A stretch of 10,500 nt of DNA from an uncultured Alphaproteobacteria bacterium (GCA_903858915.1 CAIOKL010000274.1:1-10500), one strand, 5' to 3'. Counted from the stretch's first letter, positions 1 through 8,173 are shown. The notes: generated by a model from the sequence alone, not told the origin. A program made the numbers and translations.

Positions 1-1284
1 ACCATCAATGAAGAATGTGTCAAACAAGCCGTAAAAACTGGACTTGGCATCAATGCAAAAATTAATTTAGTGTCAATTTTTGATCGCAAAAATTATTTTT
101 ATCCCGACTTACCGCAAGGCTATCAAATTTCACAATTTTCCGATCCGATTGTCTCTGAAGGTGCCGTCGAAATTACTTTAGAAAATGGCGACAAAAAAAC
201 CATTGCCGTTGAACGGATTCACATCGAGCAAGACGCCGGAAAATCAGTTCATGACCAACATCCGCAATTTTCTTTGATCGATTTAAACCGCTCGGGCATT
301 GCCTTAATGGAAATCGTCTCCAAGCCCGATATGAATTCGCCTTTTGAAGCTTCGGAATATGTTAGAACCGTGCGCTCAATCGTCCGTTCGCTCGGCACTT
401 GCGACGGCGATATGGAAAAAGGCAATTTGCGTTGCGACGCCAATGTTTCGGTGCGAAAAATTGGCGAAAAAAAACTCGGCACTCGTTGCGAAATTAAAAA
501 TTTAAACTCGATGCGCAATATCTCGCGCGCCATTGAATTTGAAGCAAAGCGCCAAGTTGAAATTTTAGAAAATGGCGGTGCAATTAATCAAGAAACTCGT
601 TTATTCGATGCTTTAAACGGCGAAACGCGCACTATGCGCTCTAAGGAAGACGCCATGGATTATCGCTATTTTCCCGACCCCGATTTGCCGAAATTAATTC
701 TTACGCAAGAATATGTCGATAACATCAAAAAATCTTTGCCCGAACTTCCGCAAGCCAAGAGAGAGCGCTATATTCGTGATTTAAAAATTCCTGAATATGA
801 TGCCGGAGTTTTAACCGCCGATGATGAAATCGCTGATTATTTCGAGCAATTAATTCAAAAACATGATGCCAAATTATGTACAACTTGGCTTACTGTAGAG
901 CTGTTCGGACGCATGAACAAACTTGGCGTTAAATTTGAAGATTTAAAAATTTCTGCACAAAATTTAAGCGAATTACTCGACTTAATTAAAAGCGGAGAAA
1001 TTTCTGGAAAAATCGCCAAAGATGTTTTGGATATAATGTTTGAAAGCGGAGAAAAAGCTCATAAAATCGTTGAAAGCAAAGGCTTGAAACAAGTTTCCGA
1101 TCTCGGCGCTTTAGAAAAAATAGTTGACGAAGTTATTCAAAATAATTCAGAAAATTTTGCCAAATTGCAAGCTGGAGATGAAAAATTACTCGGATTTTTT
1201 GTTGGTCAAATCATGAAAGCCAGCAAGGGGCAAGCCAATCCACAATTAGCCAATCAAATCTTGAAAAAGAAATTGGAAAATTAA
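1..1284 (+). CDS. gatB: Aspartyl/glutamyl-tRNA(Asn/Gln) amidotransferase subunit B, 5'-truncated by window edge
   Basis: GatB is the tRNA-binding and kinase-like subunit of GatCAB. The complex converts misacylated Glu-tRNA(Gln) (and Asp-tRNA(Asn)) to the amidated form in the cytoplasm. The frame is open from base 1, and its first residues (NEECVKQAVKTGLGINAKIN) are typical internal GatB sequence, so the GTG at position 70 is not the start. About 427 residues are present; the family is usually 475-490, so some 50-60 N-terminal residues are missing. Visible motifs are FDRKNYFYPDLPQGYQISQ, HIEQDAGKS, the GatB signature region around LIDLNRSGIALMEIV (about bases 282-326), RCEIKNLNSM, and DYRYFPDPDLP. 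The C-terminal YqeY-like tail ends in GQANPQLANQILKKKL, so the 3' end is complete. gatC and gatA would be expected upstream, outside the window. The gene is convergent with the next one. Confidence 0.97.
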   Translation, partial: TINEECVKQAVKTGLGINAKINLVSIFDRKNYFYPDLPQGYQISQFSDPIVSEGAVEITLENGDKKTIAVERIHIEQDAGKSVHDQHPQFSLIDLNRSGIALMEIVSKPDMNSPFEASEYVRTVRSIVRSLGTCDGDMEKGNLRCDANVSVRKIGEKKLGTRCEIKNLNSMRNISRAIEFEAKRQVEILENGGAINQETRLFDALNGETRTMRSKEDAMDYRYFPDPDLPKLILTQEYVDNIKKSLPELPQAKRERYIRDLKIPEYDAGVLTADDEIADYFEQLIQKHDAKLCTTWLTVELFGRMNKLGVKFEDLKISAQNLSELLDLIKSGEISGKIAKDVLDIMFESGEKAHKIVESKGLKQVSDLGALEKIVDEVIQNNSENFAKLQAGDEKLLGFFVGQIMKASKGQANPQLANQILKKKLEN

Positions 1285-1370
1285 AGCGCAGTGCAATTTT
1301 AAAAAAATAGAAAAAATTTGGGAAGCCTTCAGAATAAAGAGTAAAACCATCTTTTTAGCCCACCATTTTT
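1285..1370. other. Convergent intergenic spacer (gatB / unknown gene)
   Basis: This 86-bp spacer separates two convergent genes. I see no strong GC-rich terminator. The best candidate is a weak AAAGA...TCTTT inverted repeat (1336-1340 with 1351-1355). It is followed by a short T-run on the + strand and could serve gatB. Otherwise the spacer is A/T-rich homopolymer tracts. Confidence 0.25.
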
Positions 1371-3059
1371 TTAATTATGCCGTTGCGGTTGACTTTCAGA
1401 AAATACCAAAGTAGCGATTTCAACAGCTCTTGGACTAATCCCTCCGTCCGGAACACCAATTGCAACATCACGATCACCTGCTCGCACAGGATCGGAGATT
1501 TCCCTAGTCGCGGGATTAATTTCTGCAGGTGGGCTGGCAATTTGCGCGTCAGGTGAAACTTCCAATCTTCGTTGATTATAATTGATTACAAAATTCTTAA
1601 ATTTTTTTTCTAAAAAATGCTCTCCAACTCTCAAAGCTCCAGAAATAAGTCCCGTTGCTAGACTAGTAACAAGAAGCTCTGTATATGATGATGATTTTTC
1701 TTCATCTTCGCGTTCTTTGCCCATAATTATCGGCAAAATTAAATTGCCCACAATGTAAGAAGCCATAACAAAGGCGGTTTGTTTTAACATTATTTTCGAA
1801 GGCCGGTCTTCTTCGTGATTACTTTCCAAATTCATTTGCAAAGACACCGCTTTATCGGCGAATTTAAGGGCAGTCGAGCTTAATGGCAATATAAGGTGAT
1901 TAGCAATCGAAGAATACATTTCTTCATTATGAAGAGATACATTAAATCGAGTCATATTTTCTAGGGTTGAGGAGAATATTTTTTTAAAATCATCTTCTTC
2001 CGCTCTATAAGCTCCCATGTAAAGCATCGTGCCTAGCATTCTTGCGCCAATCGCGATAGCTTCAATTCCACCTTGTCGCAATATTGTATTGCTCATTTGA
2101 AAATGACAAACATCTTTTAGCTCAGGAAATGGAGAAAAAGCTTCAAAACAATTCATTTTATCCATTTCTAAATATTTAACATGACCATTTTTATAAGTGC
2201 TGATCTGATTACTAATTGCTATCGCGAGACCCTGCATTATGGATGAATTTTTTATTATCTCGGCTATATTTGGATTTGAAGATTTTAAACCATCTATATC
2301 AAGCAAGGAATTAGCGGATAAACTTTCAACATAATCGACATTAATTTTTTTGCTATCCACAACCACCCCTTCCCGATAATTTCCAAGAAATATATCCCGC
2401 TCTGAACCAACTAGATCTATAGCATACGGCGAAACCCAATAATTCGGACAGTCCTTTCCATCTTTGCTTAAAGTTTGAAATTTAAAAGCGCTTGATGGGT
2501 GCGATAAAACGCCAGATAACAAACTATATTTTCTAGAATCATAGCTTTTACCCTTTGCGGGAACTAAAGGATGGATATAAAAAATTGTTTTAAAATATTT
2601 TACTTGCGAATCGCTTAACTTATTATGATCTCCAAATTGCGGACAAGTTAATCCCGAAAGAGATTCAATCGCCAAATTATCGGCGTTTGAAGGCGCATCA
2701 AAAACAGGATTTACAATTAATTGATCAGGTTTATCAACAAAATTTCGACCAAAAAGAAGTCGCTGGGGGGTAAAATAATTTTCACCGATTTTAAAGGTTT
2801 CCTCCTTAAGAATTTTTAATGCTTCCGGCCAAAAATCCTTTTCAGAAATTTCGATAGCTCCTTCAATTGGGCTTGTTTTTTTTATTAAAAAATCTAACAG
2901 TTTAAATCTTTTTTCTTCGTCAATTCCAAGTTTATCTTGGAATTCTTCGGCAATTTTATCAAATTTTTCTTGAAAAATTTTTGGGTTTTTTTCTCCAACT
3001 AGAGGAATAATTTTTTTTAAAAAATCATCTTGAGGGCCTTGTGATAAGCGTTCTTTCAT
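1371..3059 (-). CDS. Unrecognised 562-residue protein downstream of virB4, with hydrophobic segments and a low-complexity tail
   Basis: I do not recognise this protein. The start ATG at 3057-3059 has no Shine-Dalgarno upstream. There is no signal peptide: the N-terminus (about residues 1-60) is charged and helical, rich in Lys, Glu and Asp. The middle (about 90-330) looks globular, with six scattered cysteines (139, 204, 304, 308 is not one of them, 318, plus none clustered), so no metal-binding Cys pair is evident. Two hydrophobic stretches at about 426-446 and 460-478, separated by an acidic loop (KEREDEEKSSS), could form a membrane hairpin. A weaker apolar stretch lies at 331-350. Residues 500-562 are rich in Pro, Ala, Asp and Arg, look disordered, and end in SQPQRHN. 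The gene is in the same direction as virB4 and gltA, 223 bp after virB4, with the hairpin repeat array between. By position it could be a secretion accessory protein or a substrate; that is inference only. Confidence 0.85.
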   Translation of the reverse strand: MKERLSQGPQDDFLKKIIPLVGEKNPKIFQEKFDKIAEEFQDKLGIDEEKRFKLLDFLIKKTSPIEGAIEISEKDFWPEALKILKEETFKIGENYFTPQRLLFGRNFVDKPDQLIVNPVFDAPSNADNLAIESLSGLTCPQFGDHNKLSDSQVKYFKTIFYIHPLVPAKGKSYDSRKYSLLSGVLSHPSSAFKFQTLSKDGKDCPNYWVSPYAIDLVGSERDIFLGNYREGVVVDSKKINVDYVESLSANSLLDIDGLKSSNPNIAEIIKNSSIMQGLAIAISNQISTYKNGHVKYLEMDKMNCFEAFSPFPELKDVCHFQMSNTILRQGGIEAIAIGARMLGTMLYMGAYRAEEDDFKKIFSSTLENMTRFNVSLHNEEMYSSIANHLILPLSSTALKFADKAVSLQMNLESNHEEDRPSKIMLKQTAFVMASYIVGNLILPIIMGKEREDEEKSSSYTELLVTSLATGLISGALRVGEHFLEKKFKNFVINYNQRRLEVSPDAQIASPPAEINPATREISDPVRAGDRDVAIGVPDGGISPRAVEIATLVFSESQPQRHN

Positions 3060-3104
3060 GGTTTAAATATTAAATTTGAATAATTTTTTAAGTAAAATTC
3101 GCCC

Positions 3105-3254
3105 GTCGCTTGCTTTAGCACATAAGTGTCGCTTGCTTTAGCACGACCAGATAATAAGTGTCGCTTGCTTTAGCACGACCAGATAATAAGTGTCGCTTGC
3201 TTTAGCACGACCAGATAATAAGTGTCGCTTGCTTTAGCACGACCATATAATAAG
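3105..3254. repeat. 32-bp tandem repeat array (four full units plus one shortened unit), hairpin-forming
   Basis: Full units lie at 3127-3158, 3159-3190, 3191-3222 and 3223-3254. The first three are identical. The last differs by one base (CCATATAA instead of CCAGATAA). A shortened 22-base unit at 3105-3126 lacks an internal 10-base piece. The unit begins TGTCGCTTGCTTTAGCACGA and ends CCAGATAATAAG. Each contains an imperfect inverted repeat, GTCG-(CT)-TGC, loop TTTA, GCA-CGAC: a 7-bp stem with a 2-base bulge. The array is noncoding: 32 is not a multiple of three, and the virB4 stop lies just before it on the minus strand. If virB4 and the downstream gene share a transcript, the RNA would carry four or five consecutive hairpins. 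Confidence 0.95.
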
Positions 3255-3282
3255 TGTCATCATTTAAGAGTAGAAGATATTA

Positions 3283-5787
3283 TTATTCAATACCGCGCGC
3301 CCTTTTCATCTTCATTACATTTTTTTGTCTCTCTTCTTCTTGCGCTTGCGCGATTATCTCTTGCTCAAGAGCGTCAATCACTTCATAAAATTGTTTTATA
3401 GCAATTTCATTATCAATAATTTTACCCCCTTCTTTGGAGTGATTAAACACTTCTTCCATAATTGCAATATCTTCGAATGATGATGAGAGTAGTCTTATCA
3501 GCGGTTTGTGATTTGATAAATCAAAATTTGCAACCATTGAATCATCGCCGAATTTTAATAAAAATTTTCTATCTTCTTTTTTAAAATAATTAATTAAACG
3601 CAATTCTTCATCTTTTAATTTTAGAGATTTTTTGATATCATCGCTAACATTAAAATCCGATAAAATAAATTTCGAAGAAACTTTTTGAGAAATAAGTGCG
3701 AGTAGGTTTTTGTTATCTTCTCCGCAACTTTCCGAATCAAAACAAAAAATCGCGACACAATTTTTTAATCTCAATCTATCGAGTAAATGGACTATTTTAT
3801 CGGTAAATATTTCATTGCTTAACAACTTGTCGGCGTCTTTAAAGACAATGATTGACGGCGTCGATTCATCAAGCATATTTTCAATTTTATAAAGAATATA
3901 ATATAAAATCGGAACTAATATAAAATCTTTGTCGGCATATTCGCTTAAATCAAAGCCCATCGTGCGATCTGCCCAATTAATCTCTTTGTCATAATCAAAA
4001 ATTTTCACCAATCCACTATCTTCCCAAAATTTTAAAATCTCGTAAATTTTTCTAGTTTCCTCATTGTCGAATAATTTTATTGCTTCGGCAAATTTTTCGC
4101 ATTTATTTATCAAAATTTTATCAACAATTTTTGAAATATTTTGAATTTCAATCTCAGGAATTTCTGATTTATATCGATATAAAAGTGAATAAAAAAATTC
4201 ATTTAAAAATTTACGAAAATTTGGATTGGTATTTAGAGCGAGTAAGTTAATTTTTAAACAATTTTTTTCTTCGGGATCGGAATATGATAAATCATAATAA
4301 AAACCGCCCAACATATTTATAAAATTTTTAGCTTTATTGTCGAAATCAAAATAATAAATTTTATTTTTGAATCTGCGCGCTTGTGCTAAAATAAAGTTGA
4401 GAAGAACGGTTTTGCCACTTGATTTTTTACCAAAAAACATGCTATGCCCTTGATCGCCGTCATGAAAACGAAAAAAATAAGGCGTGTTAGTTATGGTTTT
4501 AAATGTGGTTACCGCCGGTCCCCAGTAGTTTCCTCTAATCGCTCCCGAAGCAAAACTATAAAGCGATGAAAATCCGGCAATTCTATAAGAATTTATTATT
4601 TTTTGTCGTTTCAAAAAGCGAAAATTAGCGGGAAGTTGCGACCAAAAACAATCCTCCATAAAAATATCTTCGCGCACTATAACCATGCCCAGCGATTGAA
4701 ATTGTTCACTAATTAATTTTACATCCTTGTTCAATTCTTCGCGAGTTTTGCACACAATCATAAAAGTGGTTTGGAGCTTTCCGTAGTCAGTCGCCGTGCC
4801 GTCAACACTTTCAAAAAAATTGGTAAGCCCGATGATGTCGCGAAATGTTTGATCATTACTTACTCTTAACATTTTATCTTGATATTTTGCAAATTCTAAT
4901 TCTGATTCGCGATATGAAAAATCAAATGATTGCGATATCACGAATTCGAAAGGCATTTGCAAAACTTTATCGAGTAATTCGGTGGTAATTTCTGAATATT
5001 CTTTGAGCGATAAAATCGCTGAAAAATTTTTTTCTTTTCCAGAAATAACTTCGATTTCATTGCTTCCGAAAGCAATTTTATTTGCCGATAATTCGCTAGA
5101 AATATCGAGCGCCGAAAGCGGATAATGTTTTTCTTGAAGGTTGCAAATTTTCCCCAAAAAACGCATTTGTTCAGAATATAAAACACCTTCCCACTCCTTT
5201 ATTTCCAACATTATTGCGCCATAATCAGATATCGCCGATAATATTCCCGAAGTAACATTTGTTAAAGATTCTGAAGATTTTTTAAGAAAATTTTGATGTA
5301 TTTTTCGAGTACTTCCTTTGGAAAATGAACCGATCAAAGATTTAAAATTGGTAATCGAAGTGTCGAAGCCCTCAATAATAACGGTGATGTAAAGCTCGTT
5401 AACATAATCATTTTGCAAATTATTTATTTCTTCCCAAGTTTGATTGATTTTATTGGAAAAATAATCATTAAATTCGCCATCGGGAGAAATATTTTTTTTG
5501 CGCCGAATGGTGTTAAACCACAAAGCAAAATTAGTTTGCTTAATATTGTCGCGAATCGCGTCGCGAACTGCTTCGCGAAGCGGAATTAATTCGGCATAAA
5601 CGGAAGTATTGCTAAATCCGGAAATTCTAATTATCTGCATTAATTCACCATTTTTTGTTAAAATGGTTTTTTTATCATAATGAATTGTGTATGGAATAAA
5701 ATCTTCGTCTGGATTGTTTGCCAGAGCGACATTATTGCTACTTTTATTTGAGAAATATTTTACCGCAAGCTCGAGTACAGGTTTCAT
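3283..5787 (-). CDS. virB4: VirB4-family type IV secretion ATPase, divergent (degenerate Walker B) paralogue
   Basis: VirB4 proteins are hexameric ATPases on the inner-membrane cytoplasmic face that power type IV secretion assembly and transport. This one has 834 residues, within the usual size. The N-terminal half carries the CagE/TrbE/VirB-type domain (roughly 190-400, with TFMIVCKTREELNKDV and PANFRFLKRQ). The C-terminal half is a P-loop domain. Walker A is intact (GKKSSGKT, 453-460). The Walker B position reads SIIVFKDAD (645-653), so the catalytic Asp-Glu pair has become Asp-Ala. The usual later Thr-Gln motif is replaced by IFCFDSES (680-687). The family-like C-terminal stretch KFLLKFGDDSMVANFDLS (741-758) is kept. 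The tail (about 800-834) is Glu/Gln/Lys-rich and probably helical. The gene lies 59 bp after gltA on the same strand; no other vir gene is visible. Rickettsiales are known to carry a second, divergent virB4, which this resembles. Whether it hydrolyses ATP is uncertain. Confidence 0.9.
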   Translation of the reverse strand: MKPVLELAVKYFSNKSSNNVALANNPDEDFIPYTIHYDKKTILTKNGELMQIIRISGFSNTSVYAELIPLREAVRDAIRDNIKQTNFALWFNTIRRKKNISPDGEFNDYFSNKINQTWEEINNLQNDYVNELYITVIIEGFDTSITNFKSLIGSFSKGSTRKIHQNFLKKSSESLTNVTSGILSAISDYGAIMLEIKEWEGVLYSEQMRFLGKICNLQEKHYPLSALDISSELSANKIAFGSNEIEVISGKEKNFSAILSLKEYSEITTELLDKVLQMPFEFVISQSFDFSYRESELEFAKYQDKMLRVSNDQTFRDIIGLTNFFESVDGTATDYGKLQTTFMIVCKTREELNKDVKLISEQFQSLGMVIVREDIFMEDCFWSQLPANFRFLKRQKIINSYRIAGFSSLYSFASGAIRGNYWGPAVTTFKTITNTPYFFRFHDGDQGHSMFFGKKSSGKTVLLNFILAQARRFKNKIYYFDFDNKAKNFINMLGGFYYDLSYSDPEEKNCLKINLLALNTNPNFRKFLNEFFYSLLYRYKSEIPEIEIQNISKIVDKILINKCEKFAEAIKLFDNEETRKIYEILKFWEDSGLVKIFDYDKEINWADRTMGFDLSEYADKDFILVPILYYILYKIENMLDESTPSIIVFKDADKLLSNEIFTDKIVHLLDRLRLKNCVAIFCFDSESCGEDNKNLLALISQKVSSKFILSDFNVSDDIKKSLKLKDEELRLINYFKKEDRKFLLKFGDDSMVANFDLSNHKPLIRLLSSSFEDIAIMEEVFNHSKEGGKIIDNEIAIKQFYEVIDALEQEIIAQAQEEERQKNVMKMKRARGIE

Positions 5788-5803
5788 TTTTGATAATTTT
5801 TAT

Positions 5804-5827
5804 TTATTAAAAACAGTTTTTTAATAA
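5804..5827. promoter_or_regulatory. Perfect A/T dyad (10-bp arms, 4-base loop) between gltA and virB4
   Basis: The arms TTATTAAAAA (5804-5813) and TTTTTAATAA (5818-5827) flank CAGT. The dyad begins 17 bases upstream of the virB4 start. It is made only of A and T, so the RNA hairpin would be weak. It may be a weak terminator for gltA or an operator for virB4; the sequence does not decide. A second palindrome, ATAAAATATTTTAT (5837-5850), overlaps the gltA stop codon. Confidence 0.35.
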
Positions 5828-5846
5828 GTTTTACTTATAAAATATT

Positions 5847-7133
5847 TTATCTTTTTTCAATCGAAATAAATTCACGCTTAGCGCTTCCGGTATATAATTG
5901 ACGCGGTCTGCCGATTTTAAAAGCTGGATCTTCAATCATTTCTTTCCATTGTGAAATCCAACCCGCCGAACGCGCAATTGCAAAAATTACCGTAAATAAA
6001 TTGCTTGGAATTCCCAAAGCTTTGTAAATAATTCCCGAATAAAAATCGACATTTGGAAAAAGTTTTCGCGATACAAAATATTCGTCATTTAAAGCAATTT
6101 TTTCAAGCTCAACCGCAATATCAAGAAGCGGATCTTTAATGCCAAGTTCGCCCAAAACCTCATCGCACGCCTTTTTCAAAACCGAAGCACGCGGATCGTA
6201 ATTTTTGTAAACACGATGTCCAAATCCCATCAAGCGGAATGGATCATTTTTATCTTTGGCGCGTTTAATAAATTCAGGAATTCTATCGAGCGTTCTAATT
6301 TCTTGAAGCATTTCAATCACCTCTTCATTGGCTCCGCCGTGAGCTGGACCCCATAATGAAGAAATGCCAGCCCCAATGCAAGCAAAAGGATTCGCACCCG
6401 ACGAACCCGCCAAGCGCACGGTTGAAGTTGAGGCATTTTGTTCGTGATCGGCGTGCAAAACGAAAATCATTTCCATGGCCTTAACGATGGTTGGGCTTAC
6501 CTTGTAATTTTCAGTTGGTTTTTCAAACAACATTTGTAAAAAATTTTCGGCAAAACCGAGGTCGTGTTTTGGATAAATAATCGGCTCGCCGATTGAATAT
6601 TTATAAGCCATTCCCGCCAAAGTTGGCATTTTGGCGATGATTTTATAAACGACATCGAGACGACCTTCGGGAGTTGTCAAATCCATAGTTTCGTGATAAA
6701 AAGCCGACAAAGAAGCCACCGCTCCGACCATAATCGCCATGGGATGCGCCTTACGCGGAAAGCCTCTCAACAATATATTGATTTGGTCATGAACCAACAT
6801 ATTGCTTTTAATATTTTTACTAAAATCTTGATATTGTTTTTGATTCGGCAAATCGTGGTTTAACAACAAATATGCCACTTCTAAATATTCGGCTTTTTTC
6901 GCCAAATCTTCAATTGAATAACCGCCGTGACTCAACACGCCCTTATCGCCATCGATGTAAGTAATTTTTGATTCGCACGAAGCGGTTGATAAAAATCCAG
7001 GGTCGTAAGTGAACATTCCACTTTCTTTGTAAAGCGCTGAAATGTCGATAACATCTTGCCCAATCGAGGCTTTTTTAATTGGAAGATTTATCTCTTTGCC
7101 ATTTGGTAGAGTAAGCTTGGCGAAATCTGGCAT
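5847..7133 (-). CDS. gltA: Citrate synthase (type II, alphaproteobacterial)
   Basis: It condenses oxaloacetate with acetyl-CoA to citrate, the entry step of the TCA cycle, in the cytoplasm. It is full length at 428 residues (E. coli GltA is 427 with Met). The catalytic triad is visible: His265 in WGPAHGGANE, His306 in GFGHRVYKN and Asp363 in PNVDFYSG, each one off the classic 264/305/362 numbering, which omits the initial Met. Other family blocks are FTYDPGFLSTASC (41-53), ITYIDGDKG (57-65), LHADHEQNASTSTVR (226-240) and the C-terminal RPRQLYTG (409-416). The start ATG (7131-7133) gives the normal N-terminus, but no Shine-Dalgarno precedes it. Sequence style is close to Rickettsia GltA. It heads the minus-strand group gltA-virB4-unknown and is transcribed divergently from the Bro-N gene. 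Confidence 0.98.
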   Translation of the reverse strand: MPDFAKLTLPNGKEINLPIKKASIGQDVIDISALYKESGMFTYDPGFLSTASCESKITYIDGDKGVLSHGGYSIEDLAKKAEYLEVAYLLLNHDLPNQKQYQDFSKNIKSNMLVHDQINILLRGFPRKAHPMAIMVGAVASLSAFYHETMDLTTPEGRLDVVYKIIAKMPTLAGMAYKYSIGEPIIYPKHDLGFAENFLQMLFEKPTENYKVSPTIVKAMEMIFVLHADHEQNASTSTVRLAGSSGANPFACIGAGISSLWGPAHGGANEEVIEMLQEIRTLDRIPEFIKRAKDKNDPFRLMGFGHRVYKNYDPRASVLKKACDEVLGELGIKDPLLDIAVELEKIALNDEYFVSRKLFPNVDFYSGIIYKALGIPSNLFTVIFAIARSAGWISQWKEMIEDPAFKIGRPRQLYTGSAKREFISIEKR

Positions 7134-7336
7134 AATAATTTTAAATTTGAAATTTGAGGTATTTTATAATACAAAATAAAACTAAATTTCATCACTTGCA
7201 ACAACTCGTTATGAAAATTTGAAAATTTATTTTTGAGTTGGTTTTATTGTAAAAAATAAATTTAATTTTTTTCGTAGAATTATAACATTGGCAATTTAAA
7301 ATTGAGAGAATTATTAACCAAAAAATAAACCCGAAT
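7134..7336. promoter_or_regulatory. Divergent promoter region between gltA (-) and Bro-N gene (+)
   Basis: This very A/T-rich 203-bp region must hold promoters for both directions. For gltA, a fair candidate is TTGCAA (7196-7201, minus strand), a 17-base spacer, then TATTTT (7173-7178), giving a leader of about 30 bases. For the Bro-N gene, TTGGCA (7288-7293), 17 bases, then TTATTA (7311-7316) is possible but weak. An inverted repeat CAACTC (7202-7207) / GAGTTG (7235-7240) sits next to the proposed gltA -35 and could be an operator. These are matches by eye; A/T-rich DNA gives many false hits. Confidence 0.3.
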
Positions 7337-8173
7337 ATGAAAAATAAATTAAAAATTTTTGAAGAAAAAAAAGTGCGAAGCGTTTGGAGCGAAGAAAAAC
7401 AAAAATGGTTTTTTTCGGTGATCGACATCGTCGCAATCTTGACGAATCAAGATGATTATAAAAAAACCAAAAGCTACTGGTCCACTTTGAAAGAAAGGCT
7501 AATTAAGGAGGGAGGCGAGTTGGTCACAATTTGTGACCAACTGAAAATGATGTCTGCCGATGGAAAATTTTATAAAACCGATGTTGCCGATACCGAAACT
7601 ATTTTTCGCTTGATTCAATCAATTCCAAGTCCTAAAGCTGAGCCGATAAAAATGTGGCTCGCTAAAGTTGGCAATGAAAGAGTTAATGAATTAGCCGATC
7701 CAGAACAATCAATAAATCGCGCTCGACAAAATTGGCAAAAATTGGGACGAAGTGAAAAATGGATTGCCCAAAGAATGTCGGGGCAAGAAACCCGCAACAA
7801 ACTTACTGATTACTGGAAAAATGCCGATGTTAAAGAAGGTGATGAATTTGCAATATTAACCAATATAATTCATCAAGAATGGACGGGTTTAAATATTTCT
7901 CAACATAAAAAATTAAAGAATTTAAAAAGCCAAAATTTACGCGATCACATGAATGAAGCGGAATTAATTTTTACCGCTTTGGCTGAACTTTCAACTCGTC
8001 AAATTGCTGAAACGCTAAGAGCTAAAGGCTTTGAAGAAAATAAAATTCCTGCCAAAAAAGGCGGTAAAATTGCTAGTGATGCCAAATTAGCTTTGGAGCA
8101 AAAAACTGGCAAAAAAATTGTTGATGGAAGTAATTTTTTATCTCCAAAAAAATTAAATAAAAAATTGAAATGA
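7337..8173 (+). CDS. Bro-N domain protein (BRO / phage antirepressor-like family)
   Basis: This 278-residue protein belongs to a chromosomal Bro-N family. Bro-N is a DNA-binding domain found in phage antirepressors and baculovirus BRO proteins. The N-terminal domain (about 8-110) begins RSVWSEEKQKWFFSVIDIVAIL and holds the family blocks YWSTLKERLIKEGG, QLKMMSADGKFYKTDVADTE and LIQSIPSPKAEPIKMWLAKVG. The C-terminal part (about 111-278) has conserved-looking blocks ERVNELADPE, FAILTNIIHQEWTG and NLRDHMNEAELIF, then a basic Lys-rich end. The length is normal and the frame is intact. The ATG at 7337 lacks a Shine-Dalgarno. The stop TGA overlaps the mnmA ATG (ATGA), so the two are probably cotranscribed and translationally coupled. 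Codons 61-69 form a near-perfect DNA palindrome, a possible self-operator. Function in the cell is not known; a regulatory DNA-binding role is inferred from the domain. Confidence 0.9.
   Translation: MKNKLKIFEEKKVRSVWSEEKQKWFFSVIDIVAILTNQDDYKKTKSYWSTLKERLIKEGGELVTICDQLKMMSADGKFYKTDVADTETIFRLIQSIPSPKAEPIKMWLAKVGNERVNELADPEQSINRARQNWQKLGRSEKWIAQRMSGQETRNKLTDYWKNADVKEGDEFAILTNIIHQEWTGLNISQHKKLKNLKSQNLRDHMNEAELIFTALAELSTRQIAETLRAKGFEENKIPAKKGGKIASDAKLALEQKTGKKIVDGSNFLSPKKLNKKLK
7518..7542. repeat. 25-bp perfect palindrome inside the Bro-N coding sequence
   Basis: The arms AGTTGGTCACAA (7518-7529) and TTGTGACCAACT (7531-7542) are exact reverse complements around a single central T. The palindrome encodes the ELVTICDQL stretch (residues 61-69) of the Bro-N domain. 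It is richer in G+C than its surroundings. It could be a binding site for the protein itself or an RNA hairpin in the coding region. The symmetry is read directly; the function is inference. Confidence 0.9.

Noticed and set aside
70..72. GTG as the gatB start
   Set aside because: The frame is open to base 1, and the residues before the GTG are conserved GatB sequence; the true start is outside the window.
249..533. 94-residue open frame on the - strand
   Set aside because: It is antisense to the most conserved part of gatB, so it is a shadow of that gene.
3105..3254. Tandem 32-bp units as a CRISPR array
   Set aside because: The units abut directly and are identical along their whole length. 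There are no unique spacers, so this is a tandem repeat, even though each unit holds a hairpin.
7337..8173. Bro-N gene as proof of a prophage
   Set aside because: No integrase, phage structural gene or attachment repeat is seen. This Bro-N family also occurs as a lone chromosomal gene.
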